Origin: a bacterium
GTDB taxonomy: Bacteria; Desulfobacterota; DSWW01
DNA length: 64,000 nt
Assembly: GCA_028277985.1 (NCBI GenBank)
Contig: JANQFG010000038.1
Span: 32,410 to 96,409, forward strand
Direction: 5' to 3'
Shown here: piece by piece, positions 9,821 to 17,782 of the stretch
Position numbering within the stretch: the stretch's first letter is position 1
Layout: every line of letters starts with the position of its first letter
The notes under the pieces: model-generated
Told to the model about the DNA's origin: nothing
The model's input: the letters and a program-made list of their open reading frames with translations, nothing else
Databases searched by the model: none
Program-made: the position numbers and the translations under genes

Positions 9821-10834
9821 ATGGACGGAAGCAACAAGAAGGTGCTATTCGTTTGTACACATGGCATCGGTGATTTCATAATGACGCTTCCGGCCATACG
9901 AAAGATCGCGAATAATAGGTACGAACTACTGTTACTCCTCAATGGTCCCATGGAGAGGGAAGCGGTCGACGTATTACTAAAGGATGTCGCCTTTACCAGC
10001 GTAGCCTTGGCTGAGTTCGGAGGTTCTCGAAAGAGCCAGGCTCTCAAGGTCGTCCGTTGGATCAGGAAACACAAGATTGACTATGCTTTTGCGCAATACA
10101 ATGTCAATTCCACGCTATTTTCATTGATGGTATTTCTAGGCGGAGTGAAATATCGATACGGCTGGGCTGGGAAGTTCGATTGGCTGAATACACAATCGTT
10201 TTCTCCGAAAGGAGAACACAAGGTAGTTGAAACATGTAGACTACTAGAGGTACTAGACATTCAGTATTCATGGAGCGAGCTACGCTGGCCTGAGAAGCCG
10301 CCTAATAGGAGTTCATCAGAACCCACTGTTGTAGCGTTTGGCCCGGGCTGTTTTGTGGAGGAAATTCACAAACGCTGGCCCCTTGAAAAGTACGCGGAAC
10401 TGGCCGGGTTGCTTTCAGAGGATGGAATCATAGTAGAGCTCTTGGGTAGCCGCGACGAGGAGCAGTTGTGTGACCGCATCGTAGAATTGTCAGGGGCAGA
10501 GAACGTGAAGAACTATGCAGGGAAATGTACGTTCGAGGAATCGCTCAAAAGGCTTGAGAGGGCAAACCTTGCTGTGACAAACTGCAACACGATTTCACAT
10601 ATGGCTGCATATGTGGGTATCCCTGTCGTGGGGATATATGGACCTACCAATCCCGACATCACAGGGCCATTCTCACTGAATCTTACAAAGGTCAGCTTAT
10701 CACTTGATTGTTCGCCCTGCTATAAGAGAGGATATACTAGGGGATGTGGGAATCCTATATGCCTGAGCGACATAGAAGTAGAAAGAGTCTACAACGAAGT
10801 CAAGAACGTATTGCTAAATCGAAAGAGGGGGTGA
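9821..10834 (+). CDS. Glycosyltransferase family 9 (heptosyltransferase-like)
   Basis: A 337-residue GT-B protein of the ADP-heptose:LPS heptosyltransferase family. The N-terminus reads VLFVCTHGIGDFIMTLPAIRK, slightly varied from the classic GIGD motif. The C-terminal half has FGPGCFVEEIHKRWP, LLGSRDE, and NTISHMAAYVGIPVVGIYGPT for donor binding. The tail is rich in cysteine (CSPCYKRGYTRGCGNPIC, within the last 45 residues), a feature seen in some GT9 proteins and possibly structural or metal-binding. It is the last gene of the rightward polysaccharide series and faces the polymerase-like gene. Confidence 0.87.
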   Translation: MDGSNKKVLFVCTHGIGDFIMTLPAIRKIANNRYELLLLLNGPMEREAVDVLLKDVAFTSVALAEFGGSRKSQALKVVRWIRKHKIDYAFAQYNVNSTLFSLMVFLGGVKYRYGWAGKFDWLNTQSFSPKGEHKVVETCRLLEVLDIQYSWSELRWPEKPPNRSSSEPTVVAFGPGCFVEEIHKRWPLEKYAELAGLLSEDGIIVELLGSRDEEQLCDRIVELSGAENVKNYAGKCTFEESLKRLERANLAVTNCNTISHMAAYVGIPVVGIYGPTNPDITGPFSLNLTKVSLSLDCSPCYKRGYTRGCGNPICLSDIEVERVYNEVKNVLLNRKRG

Positions 10835-10945
10835 TCTCACAATTCCTGGCGCAGCGCGGGCCAGAAGGTTCTCTCTCCTGCAATCGATCTGTCTTGCCGG
10901 AGGTTTGGAGACGTGTTTAAACCATCCTCTGTATCTGGAGCAGCA

Positions 10946-12448
10946 CTAAGAGTGAGAGGGGTCTTCTCCTCGATAAGGAACTGTGGGTTTTTTAGAATGG
11001 CTATTATTCCGGAGCAATCCTTGGGTGGATCTGTTTAGAGCCGTTGGATTAGGCTTAGGTGTCCGTACGAAGCCAAAAACCTCATAAGAGGCTAATAAGA
11101 CAAGCGTGAATAGGATATTGAAGACAAGATAGTAGACACCATCTGTAGTCCCGCGCATCAGAAGTACTATCAAGATAATGTAAGTAGACCAGACAGTGTT
11201 ACGAATCACACTATTCCTGTGCACGACATAGTTGTCAAGAATCCGTATAGGTACGATGGTCAGTAGACCAAGCGCTAATATAGTAGCTTGCCAGCCGAAG
11301 CTCAGAACAAACATCCCAATCAGTCCTGGCGGCTGGTTCGCGCGTCTTGAGTAAGTCGCGGTGCCTAGTTCATAGCCGAAAAGAAAAGGCATCCCTTCAA
11401 TTTTCAGTCCCATAGTCCAAGTGTCAGGAAAAGGAAGAAAGATGATACGCCGTAGGATTCCAAAGGGGAAGATGACACCTTGATCTCTATTCAATCGAAT
11501 CGCTTCCAGAGAGGCGCGGTAGAAATAGGTCATGTCACCATGCTCGAGCAAGTCAGGTATCCCCTCTGAAAAGGAATATGCCAGCGCATCAATAGAATCA
11601 ACTCTATCCCAGGACATAGCCCTGCCACGCTGCCACGCTATCGCAAAAAAGCCGACAAGCACAAGAGCAAGTATCATTCGTCTACTGATGGGAAGAGAGC
11701 CCTTTTTTCGCTGAAAGAACCCAGCCACTGCACCCGAAACGATGAAGAAAAGCCATTTCCGTCCCCCGGACAGTAGTACCATGGCGACAATAGCCCCGTA
11801 AACGAGAAAGGATAGTGCCTTGTTGGGCATTCTCAGCTTGAAATCGTAGAACGTGAATACGGTGGTTAGGCCGAGTAAGTAGAAACCAACATTCAGTAGT
11901 AGACTTCTCACAGTATCATACTTGAACCATTCGAACCGACTGGCACTGACCAATTCCGACAGAGACAATCCAGTCCCAAGAACAAATATAGAAAGACCGA
12001 GGACCGTTGCAAGGCCCGTAGCGAGATAAATAAAGTGCTCAACTTGATGACGATCTCTATCTGATCGTTCTTTGCCAGCAGGCTTCCTCCTAGGCCTCCT
12101 TCTGAATGTAGTTAGGGTGCCAACAACATAGTAGGTTATGGCTGTTATAAATATCGTGACCGAGTAGATCACGTAGACGGTTTCGTCTCTTATGGGATCC
12201 CCTCTTATGCCCGTAGCGTATCCTACTGTTAGATTCAGAAGAAGCGGGCTGATAACAAGCAGAATAAGAAACAGAACTCCCCAAAGAAATGTGCAAGGTG
12301 ACCCACGTGCCTTGACTCTCATTTGAGTTCTTAGGGCAATACCTATAATGAATAGCGAAAGCGCTAGGAGGATGTTGGAAACAGTCATGGATAGGTCCGC
12401 TGAGGCCTTCAGCCAAGTGGCGAATCCACTTGACGCAACTCCGCTCAA
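10946..12448 (-). CDS. O-antigen/exopolysaccharide polymerase-like membrane protein
   Basis: A hydrophobic protein of about 500 residues with roughly ten to twelve predicted membrane helices and one larger extracytoplasmic loop, the layout of Wzy-type polymerases. The loop near residues 280-400 contains GRAMSWDRVDSID, FPFGILRRIIF and NQPPGLIGMF, which fit the oligosaccharide repeat polymerase family loosely. It lies on the opposite strand to the rest of the cluster. The longest frame starts with TTG at 12448, but an ATG at 12388 just before the first membrane helix is an equally good start; neither has a convincing ribosome site. A flippase or a lipid-A-core ligase are less likely alternatives. 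Confidence 0.7.
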   Translation of the reverse strand: MSGVASSGFATWLKASADLSMTVSNILLALSLFIIGIALRTQMRVKARGSPCTFLWGVLFLILLVISPLLLNLTVGYATGIRGDPIRDETVYVIYSVTIFITAITYYVVGTLTTFRRRPRRKPAGKERSDRDRHQVEHFIYLATGLATVLGLSIFVLGTGLSLSELVSASRFEWFKYDTVRSLLLNVGFYLLGLTTVFTFYDFKLRMPNKALSFLVYGAIVAMVLLSGGRKWLFFIVSGAVAGFFQRKKGSLPISRRMILALVLVGFFAIAWQRGRAMSWDRVDSIDALAYSFSEGIPDLLEHGDMTYFYRASLEAIRLNRDQGVIFPFGILRRIIFLPFPDTWTMGLKIEGMPFLFGYELGTATYSRRANQPPGLIGMFVLSFGWQATILALGLLTIVPIRILDNYVVHRNSVIRNTVWSTYIILIVLLMRGTTDGVYYLVFNILFTLVLLASYEVFGFVRTPKPNPTALNRSTQGLLRNNSHSKKPTVPYRGEDPSHS

Positions 12449-12502
12449 GAAGTTGTCAAATTTCCATCATTGCACAGATTATAGCATTTTTTTGAGAGGT
12501 GT

Positions 12503-12730
12503 CTATCCAAAAGCTCTCCGATTGGAAATGTATTGCGGCCGTTTTTCCTGGACAGGAGTCCCTAACTCACGGGCGATGTCTCTTTGGGGGATTCCCTCAG
12601 CAGCCGTACTTCGATGACCATGCAGTGCTGCTTCCTGAGCATGGGCCAGCTCCAACCTTGGGCATAGGCTCTCAAGGGAGATCCTCTCGCTCAGTAAGGG
12701 GGATGTCCTATTCGGGTGATTTCGTAATGT
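12503..12730 (-). pseudogene. Decayed transposase-like fragment
   Basis: An open stretch of about 75 codons without a proper start, between the divergent polymerase-like gene and the second sulfotransferase gene. The translation contains ELAHAQEAALHGHRSTAAEG followed by IPQRDIARELGTP, resembling the helix-turn-helix start of certain transposases (typically ARELGIPRSTLQ). After that point the similarity stops, as expected for a frameshifted relic. The rest of 12449-12967 holds no recognisable gene. The call rests on a short motif only. Confidence 0.35.
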
Positions 12731-12967
12731 CTAGCATCGGTACTGACTTCGGCCGCGCTTCGATCCGGAGCCGCGTTGTCCCGCAACAGCCTGCCCCCGG
12801 ATCTCCGGACAATCCACATTGCCGAGGACCGCAGCAAGTGGTGGACTCAGTTCCTCCTGTTACGGTACAATTTGTATCGGTGTGCAGCCTTGAGTTGCAG
12901 TACCAGCCACCAAAGAGTAGGGACTTCTCCAGCAATATCAACAAGAAGCCCTCGATCAGTTCAGGGT

Positions 12968-13852
12968 ATGCCTATGTGTAGAATAGACGCCATGATCATT
13001 GGGACGCAAAAGGCAGGCACAACGTCCTTTGCATATTATCTGTCACAACATCCTAGAATAATGTGTCACATTGACAGAGGCCTGAAGGAGTTTTCTTTCT
13101 TCATTGAAGATAGGATCTCTTCCATTCCCTTTGATGACTACTTTCTGGAGAGTTACCTACGACATCCTGAGCAAGATGAACTCGTTTTGGCGAAGAACGT
13201 TAGCATCATGTTTAGTCCTGAAGCGGTGAGGCGGCTCAGGGATCATAACCCGGATTGCAAGCTTATTGTAATGCTCAGAAACCCAATCGATCGAGCCTAT
13301 TCCTCGTTTTGGTACGAGAAATTCAGAGGTTCAGAAGTTTTGGAGACATTTGAAGAAGCAATCCTCGGAGGTGCACGCAATGAGGAAGTAGTCGCTAAGA
13401 AGCATCATCGGCCGTATCTGACGCAAGGCTTGTATTTCGAACAGCTAACAACAATTGAGAAGGTGTTCGATGGGCGCCGGCCTCTAGTAATATTACTTGA
13501 GGATCTAAAAGACTCACCTCATGATGTTATACAACAAACATTCGAGTTTCTTCACATTCAACAATATGACATCGAGACCAATGAAGTTGTTAATCCGGCA
13601 AAAGCTGTTCGTTCACCTCGGCTAGCGCAACTCGTTTACAATCAAAGCTATGCCAAGTCACTAGCAAAAAAGCTAATACCTCTAAATGTAAGAAGAAGGA
13701 TTCGAAACTCGATCCAGGAGATGAACTCCTACGAACAGAAACCTCCAAAGATGAAGCAGACGACACGGGAAAGAATGATCGAGTACTACCGTCCACATAA
13801 TGATCGATTGTGTGAATACATTGGCAGGGATTTGAGCGCTTGGAACAAGTAG
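12968..13852 (+). CDS. Sulfotransferase domain protein (second copy)
   Basis: A 294-residue PAPS-dependent sulfotransferase of the heparan-sulfate/NDST-like branch rather than a close copy of the first one. IIGTQKAGTTSFAYYLSQHP near residues 9-28 is the 5'-phosphosulfate loop. LIVMLRNPIDRAYSSFWYEK near 100 is the 3'-phosphate-binding motif with its RNP..RAYS signature. The ATG at 12968 is chosen because homologues begin just before this loop; an upstream in-frame extension to 12776 is low-complexity and not credible. It stands apart from the main operon and is followed by a strong terminator at 14041. It probably modifies the same polysaccharide. Confidence 0.88.
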   Translation: MPMCRIDAMIIGTQKAGTTSFAYYLSQHPRIMCHIDRGLKEFSFFIEDRISSIPFDDYFLESYLRHPEQDELVLAKNVSIMFSPEAVRRLRDHNPDCKLIVMLRNPIDRAYSSFWYEKFRGSEVLETFEEAILGGARNEEVVAKKHHRPYLTQGLYFEQLTTIEKVFDGRRPLVILLEDLKDSPHDVIQQTFEFLHIQQYDIETNEVVNPAKAVRSPRLAQLVYNQSYAKSLAKKLIPLNVRRRIRNSIQEMNSYEQKPPKMKQTTRERMIEYYRPHNDRLCEYIGRDLSAWNK

Positions 13853-14040
13853 CGTTTCCTGTAAACGAGAAAGTAAGATCAACAGAGGGGGCCAGATTAG
13901 CTGGCAAAGGCCCTAGGCTTCGGCATCCGATCCGGTCAAACAGCGCTCAAGCCCAGCGGGTCGTTGCCGTCAGGGAAGGGGAAGACAGCCTGGACGTAAC
14001 AAGAATCAAGGATTGAGGGAAGCACAACCGTGGCAGCATG

Positions 14041-14075
14041 AAAAAGAGCCCTCGGCAAGGCCGAGGGCTCTTTTT
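14041..14075. terminator. Bidirectional intrinsic terminator
   Basis: A 15-base perfect stem (AAAAAGAGCCCTCGG pairing with CCGAGGGCTCTTTTT) with a five-base loop, U-rich in both directions. It sits between the convergent second sulfotransferase gene and the first PEP-CTERM gene and can serve both. The rest of 13853-14153 shows no gene. Confidence 0.9.
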
Positions 14076-14153
14076 CACACTAAGAAAGCCCAGATAGAGA
14101 GTTTGTGCTAGGAGAGAGGCATGAATCTATCTGTCGTCTGAGATATTGTGTCT

Positions 14154-14870
14154 CTAGCTCTTGACCCTCCGTCTTAGCGCACTGAGGCCGATAAGGCCGC
14201 TACCCAAGAGAAGCATCGTCCCCGGTTCCGGAGTAGGATGGGGAGCTACACCATCAACCAGAAGGATGAGGTCGTTGTAGTCCCCGTCACCAAGTCCGGC
14301 CTTTCCTTCCCAGCCGAACAAGTAGACAGAGTCACTCAGGTCGATCCCATGAAGCTCTTCATAGGACAGTATAAGGAACTCGGGAACCTCCAATGCTACG
14401 AAGTGGTCTTCCTGAACGGTGAGCTCGCTGTCCGAATACCACCGAACATCTTCCGTCCCATCGCGGTTTGTATCGATCCCTTCCCACCACCTGAATTCTT
14501 CGCCCACCGAGAATGGCACCTGCACGTAGTTCTCTCCGAATGAAAGGCTTCCGAAATCGATCAACATTTCGAGACTTCCATTCTGAACCCCAAATGACTG
14601 AATTCCCCCCGCGTACCACATCTCAGCGAGAACGGTTCCGTCCTGCGCTACCCACCAGTGGTCTTGCCCGTCTGGTACGCCATATAAGGAGAACAGTTGA
14701 TCCGAAGAGGTTGAGCTGTCATTGAAAAGGGTGTTCCAGACATTGTACAGATTCTGCTCAGAGCCGCTTCCATCTGATGGCCAGGGATCGTTGATCGGTA
14801 CAGCCATAGCGACTTGAGACACACCAAGGATCAGTAAAGATGCTAACAGGATGGTTGATAATCTTCTCAT
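14154..14870 (-). CDS. PEP-CTERM sorting domain protein with DUF4114-like region
   Basis: A 238-residue exported protein. The start at 14870 gives a clean signal peptide (MRRLSTILLASLLILGVSQV then AMA) and has GGAGG 12 bases upstream; an in-frame start 48 bases earlier would bury the signal. The body contains FGWEGKAGLGDGDYNDLILL near 195, an acidic D.D.ND motif like the calcium-binding DUF4114 domain. The C-terminus is a textbook PEP-CTERM tail: PTPEPGTMLLLGSG, a hydrophobic helix, then RRR. Such tails are processed by exosortase, an enzyme that is normally encoded with exopolysaccharide genes. None is visible in this window, so it must be elsewhere. It is probably a surface or matrix protein. 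Confidence 0.88.
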   Translation of the reverse strand: MRRLSTILLASLLILGVSQVAMAVPINDPWPSDGSGSEQNLYNVWNTLFNDSSTSSDQLFSLYGVPDGQDHWWVAQDGTVLAEMWYAGGIQSFGVQNGSLEMLIDFGSLSFGENYVQVPFSVGEEFRWWEGIDTNRDGTEDVRWYSDSELTVQEDHFVALEVPEFLILSYEELHGIDLSDSVYLFGWEGKAGLGDGDYNDLILLVDGVAPHPTPEPGTMLLLGSGLIGLSALRRRVKS

Positions 14871-15123
14871 TTTGTTCGCGCCTCCATGAAGTGGTTTCCC
14901 GATGCTTCGCTGATGCACGTTCTAACAGCAAGAGACGTGCCAGATTGCAGGGGAAGGAAAAGCGGCAGGAAATCGCAGGGTTATGGCCTGCTATGAAACA
15001 ATTGCATAGCACAACCATCTGGGTGTGGGAAAGTGGTTTCCACTTTTGAGGTGTAGGAACGCCACTGTGCTGGGGGACGACCTCAGTCGCTTGCGTGTCG
15101 TCGCAAAGTCCGACGGAAAGAAA
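14871..15123. other. Upstream region of first PEP-CTERM gene with two palindromes
   Basis: No gene is visible. Two inverted repeats stand out: GCTATG (14990-14995) paired with CATAGC (15005-15010), and AAAGTGGTTTCCACTTT at 15030-15046, a perfect 7-3-7 palindrome. They lie 120-180 bases upstream of the leftward start at 14870 and could be operator sites. I could not fit a sigma-54 promoter with the correct GG-N10-GC spacing. Confidence 0.35.
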
Positions 15124-15155
15124 ACAGGGATACCCCTTGGCGAGGGTATCCCTGT
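15124..15155 (-). terminator. Intrinsic terminator of the lectin-like PEP-CTERM gene
   Basis: A 12-base perfect stem (ACAGGGATACCC and GGGTATCCCTGT) followed on the minus strand by TTTTCTTT, 35 bases after the leftward gene ending at 15190. Confidence 0.85.
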
Positions 15156-15189
15156 CAGTGATTAGAGGTTTTGTTTAGAGGTTGCTGCT

Positions 15190-15774
15190 TTATTTCTTGC
15201 CCATGAATCTCTTCCGGAATCCTGCAAACCCGATCATACCTACCCCGAGAAGAAGCATCGTAGACGGTTCCGGATGGGGAATGGGAGGCCCATACTCTAC
15301 GATGTATCCACCCATGTGCCGCCTGTTGTCCATGTCATCCCATTCGCCCGTGAGCGTATCCCAGTAATGGAGATAGTGCTGGGTCCCGCCCACGCCGTTA
15401 TTGGGTTCGTTCGGATGCCATGGCTCGTAGATCCAGTCTTCCCCGGTGACCCACGCCCAGAAGCCGTCGGGCTCCGCGGTCAACTCTGTCTGGTAACCAC
15501 CCAACCAGTAGCTCGCGTACCTACCCCGTTCCAGGTTGTCGTTCAGCAGGTTCCAGACGAACGCATTCTCTTCTGCGCTGGTGAGCGTTACAAGATGACC
15601 GCCATCGGTGTAGTCCGTCGCCAGGTCTTTCGCGTCTTCCCAAGTCAGGCCGCGGCCTACCCACACGACCTCATACCAATGGCCGTTTCCGTCCCACTGG
15701 AATTTCTCCGCACCTGCGGTCGTTGCCAGAAGAAGAATGGCTCCTGCCATAATGATTGTTTTTGCAGCTTTCAT
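15190..15774 (-). CDS. C-type lectin-like PEP-CTERM protein
   Basis: A 194-residue exported protein. Residues 1-22 are a signal peptide. Residues 30-165 form a C-type lectin-like domain: WEDAKDLA with GGHLVTLTSAEEN near 55-70, YWLGGYQ, then WHPNEPNN carrying the EPN sugar/calcium motif near 120, and GEWDDMDN as the closing WxD-type segment. The C-terminus, HPEPSTMLLLGVGMIGFAGF with a basic end, is a PEP-CTERM sorting signal. The ATG at 15774 is preceded by GGAGGTGGG. The EPN motif in classical lectins favours mannose/GlcNAc-type ligands. Located next to the polysaccharide cluster, it could bind that polymer at the cell surface (inference). Confidence 0.88.
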   Translation of the reverse strand: MKAAKTIIMAGAILLLATTAGAEKFQWDGNGHWYEVVWVGRGLTWEDAKDLATDYTDGGHLVTLTSAEENAFVWNLLNDNLERGRYASYWLGGYQTELTAEPDGFWAWVTGEDWIYEPWHPNEPNNGVGGTQHYLHYWDTLTGEWDDMDNRRHMGGYIVEYGPPIPHPEPSTMLLLGVGMIGFAGFRKRFMGKK

Positions 15775-16038
15775 GCCTGCCCACCTCCGTTGAGGAGCGC
15801 TCTCTCTTTAGGGTGGTAAATACACCCCACACAGCCCGATGTACCTACCGGGTAATAGTCTGTGATGCTCCCCCCCAGGAGGGAGTTTCTGGTTTTTAAC
15901 ATCTCTTTTTCTTTATTTTTCGTTTCAGGGGCGGGAGCCGTGCTGAGGAATTACCTTTTTTGTTTCAATGACGGCAACTTACGGGGATCGGCGTTGCCCT
16001 GGGAGGGCGTGGTGGGGTGCGGTAAAGGCCGGGGTCGG

Positions 16039-16563
16039 CTAGCTCTCCTGCTCGGTGTGATCGTCCTCGGTCCAGGAGATGGTGAGCTCTTTTACGCCGA
16101 ATTCCACTGCCTCCTTGTAGCTCTCCATATAGAGGTCGATCTGGTTCCGCTTTCGGTAGTGCATCCGGTCCATGACGACCACTTTGCCTATTCCTTCGAT
16201 GTGGACTTCCTTGCCGCGGGTCAGACCGCTCCTCTCCAGGTCTCTGGAGATTGCTATGATTCCGGGTCGGACCTTGTCTCCCCAAGCGCAGATCTCTGGG
16301 GTATCGTCTGTTTGACGGGGGACGGCGTTGTATGCGGTCGCCTTGACGACGCGGGTAACCTTGGTTCGCTTTTTCTTCGAAGGTTTCTTCCTTTCGGCCA
16401 GAGTGGTGTCTGGTTGCTCTGGGGCAGGCGCTACCATGGCGAGCTCTTCCTGAACGGATGCTTCAGGCTGGGGCGCTACAGGAGGATGAACCCTGCGGTT
16501 GTCTGCAAGGAAGGCGAAGACCGTAATGGACACGAATACAATGGAAGCCCTCAAGGAATGCAT
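16039..16563 (-). CDS. 3D domain-containing protein
   Basis: A 174-residue protein with an N-terminal hydrophobic anchor (residues 1-20), a proline-rich and basic linker (KKPSKKKRTK near 70), and a C-terminal 3D domain of about 95 residues. The three conserved aspartates lie around RPGIIAISRDLE, VVVMDRMHY and NQIDLYM, matching the MltA-like beta barrel of this family (YuiC/Rpf relatives). Such proteins act on, or bind, peptidoglycan in the periplasm. TAYNA near 82 marks the start of the domain. The start at 16563 is ATG. It is transcribed alone, away from the DUF362 gene. Confidence 0.85.
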   Translation of the reverse strand: MHSLRASIVFVSITVFAFLADNRRVHPPVAPQPEASVQEELAMVAPAPEQPDTTLAERKKPSKKKRTKVTRVVKATAYNAVPRQTDDTPEICAWGDKVRPGIIAISRDLERSGLTRGKEVHIEGIGKVVVMDRMHYRKRNQIDLYMESYKEAVEFGVKELTISWTEDDHTEQES

Positions 16564-16981
16564 GCGTCACCTCTATGTGGAAAAGGCTTTTGCCTCACTC
16601 CTCGGGTGCTTCCATCCGGGAAGGCACCCTTGCTGTGTAACAAGGATTAGGGAGTGGAGGCTAGCACAACAAATAAAACGAGTCAACGCGAATTAAAATC
16701 AGCAATCTCCATGCCAGTAAGGGGATGCAAGAGCCGCTCCTTAAAGCGATCTCTTTTCAGTGAATACCTAATGATGCGTTTTCAATAAGTTTTGTTTCCG
16801 AAAGGATCAAGCGTACCGAGAGTTCTCCAAGCCCGCGTCCTTTGCGAAAAAAGGGAAAACGGTTTCCCAGGAGAGAAAGGGAATTTCCATGGATCCTCTG
16901 CATGTACGACTTCGTTCGGTATGGTAGCGAGGACGTCAAGCGCCGCCTGCTTGTTTCCTACTCGTGCCTTGTGAGATCCTT
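16564..16981. other. Intergenic region without recognised gene
   Basis: Divergent spacer between the 3D-domain gene and the DUF362 gene. A small hairpin (GGGTGCTTCC..GGAAGGCACCC) lies at about 16599-16629. No conserved gene, repeat family or regulatory RNA is recognised. Confidence 0.4.
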
Positions 16982-17782
16982 ATGTCTATGAACTCTGCTG
17001 TTGTTGTTCCCTTCAAGGATTATGAGAGAACGGTCTTCAAGCTGCTGGACCAGCTCGGAGTGGCGCCGCTGCTCGCCGAGCAGGGACTCATCCTGCTCAA
17101 GCCGAACCTGGTGACCAGCTCACCGCCACCGGTGACCACCGATGTGGGGATGGTTGCCGCTGTGGCGAAGTGGTGCAGGGAGGTGACCAGCGCGACGATT
17201 GTGGTCGTGGAAGGGAGCGGTGAAGGTGAGACGCACAAGAACTACCGCCACCTCGGGTACAGGAAGGTCCCTGCCGACGACTTCATAGACCTGGACCGGG
17301 AAGAGATCGCCGAGTACGCTCATCCGAAAGCAGAGCGTTTCCCGAGGATCTGGCTCCCCAAGCTCATGACCCAGGGATTTCTCATTTCGATTCCGGTTCT
17401 CAAGGATCACTCCATCGCCGGGGTGACCCTGAGTATCAAGAACATGATCGGGATGCTGCCGGCCAGCCGCTACGGTGGGTACTGGTCCTTCAAGAAGTCT
17501 GCGGTTCACGACGGCGATCTGGATCAGGCGATCGCAGACTTGGCTCTCTACCGTGCGCCGGACCTCTCCCTCGTCGACGGGCGCATTGGCATGAAGGGCA
17601 GCCACTTGAGCGGTATCCCCTGCAGCCCGCAGAAAAAGGTCCTCATAGGAGGTTTGAACCCCTGGTCCGTGGATGCGAGGTCGGCGTGGATTCTCGGGTG
17701 GAGCTGGGAGCAGATCGGGCACTTGAGCGCCACGCGGTCTTTGTTCTCCGAGCCTACCACATGTAAAGAACCTGATATTTGA
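16982..17782 (+). CDS. DUF362 domain-containing protein
   Basis: A 266-residue cytoplasmic protein of the DUF362 family. It has ILLKPNLVTSSPPPVTTD near 40, a glycine-rich VVVEGSGEGETHKNY near 80, VLKDHSIAGVTLSIKNMIG near 140 and DLSLVDGRIGMKG near 190, the motifs typical of the family. Many members carry a C-terminal ferredoxin-like 2[4Fe-4S] domain, but none is present. Function in the family is not settled. The ATG at 16982 is used; an upstream in-frame GTG adds only six residues. The last 29 bases overlap the 3' end of the convergent DUF4139 gene, so the two transcripts are antisense at their ends. Confidence 0.82.
   Translation: MSMNSAVVVPFKDYERTVFKLLDQLGVAPLLAEQGLILLKPNLVTSSPPPVTTDVGMVAAVAKWCREVTSATIVVVEGSGEGETHKNYRHLGYRKVPADDFIDLDREEIAEYAHPKAERFPRIWLPKLMTQGFLISIPVLKDHSIAGVTLSIKNMIGMLPASRYGGYWSFKKSAVHDGDLDQAIADLALYRAPDLSLVDGRIGMKGSHLSGIPCSPQKKVLIGGLNPWSVDARSAWILGWSWEQIGHLSATRSLFSEPTTCKEPDI

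Noticed and set aside
12776..12967. N-terminal extension of the second sulfotransferase
   Set aside because: The extension is low-complexity, Ser/Arg-rich and overlaps the decayed region; family members begin just before the phosphosulfate loop.
13950..14040. Short minus-strand fragment resembling a gene end (about 29 codons)
   Set aside because: Too short, and no family could be named; it may be a relic or chance.
14986..15020. Sigma-54 promoter before the first PEP-CTERM gene
   Set aside because: A GG...GC pair was seen on the minus strand but with nine instead of ten bases between.
15862..16650. Long open frame on the plus strand opposite the 3D-domain gene
   Set aside because: The minus-strand frame has a clear conserved domain. 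The plus-strand product shows no family features.
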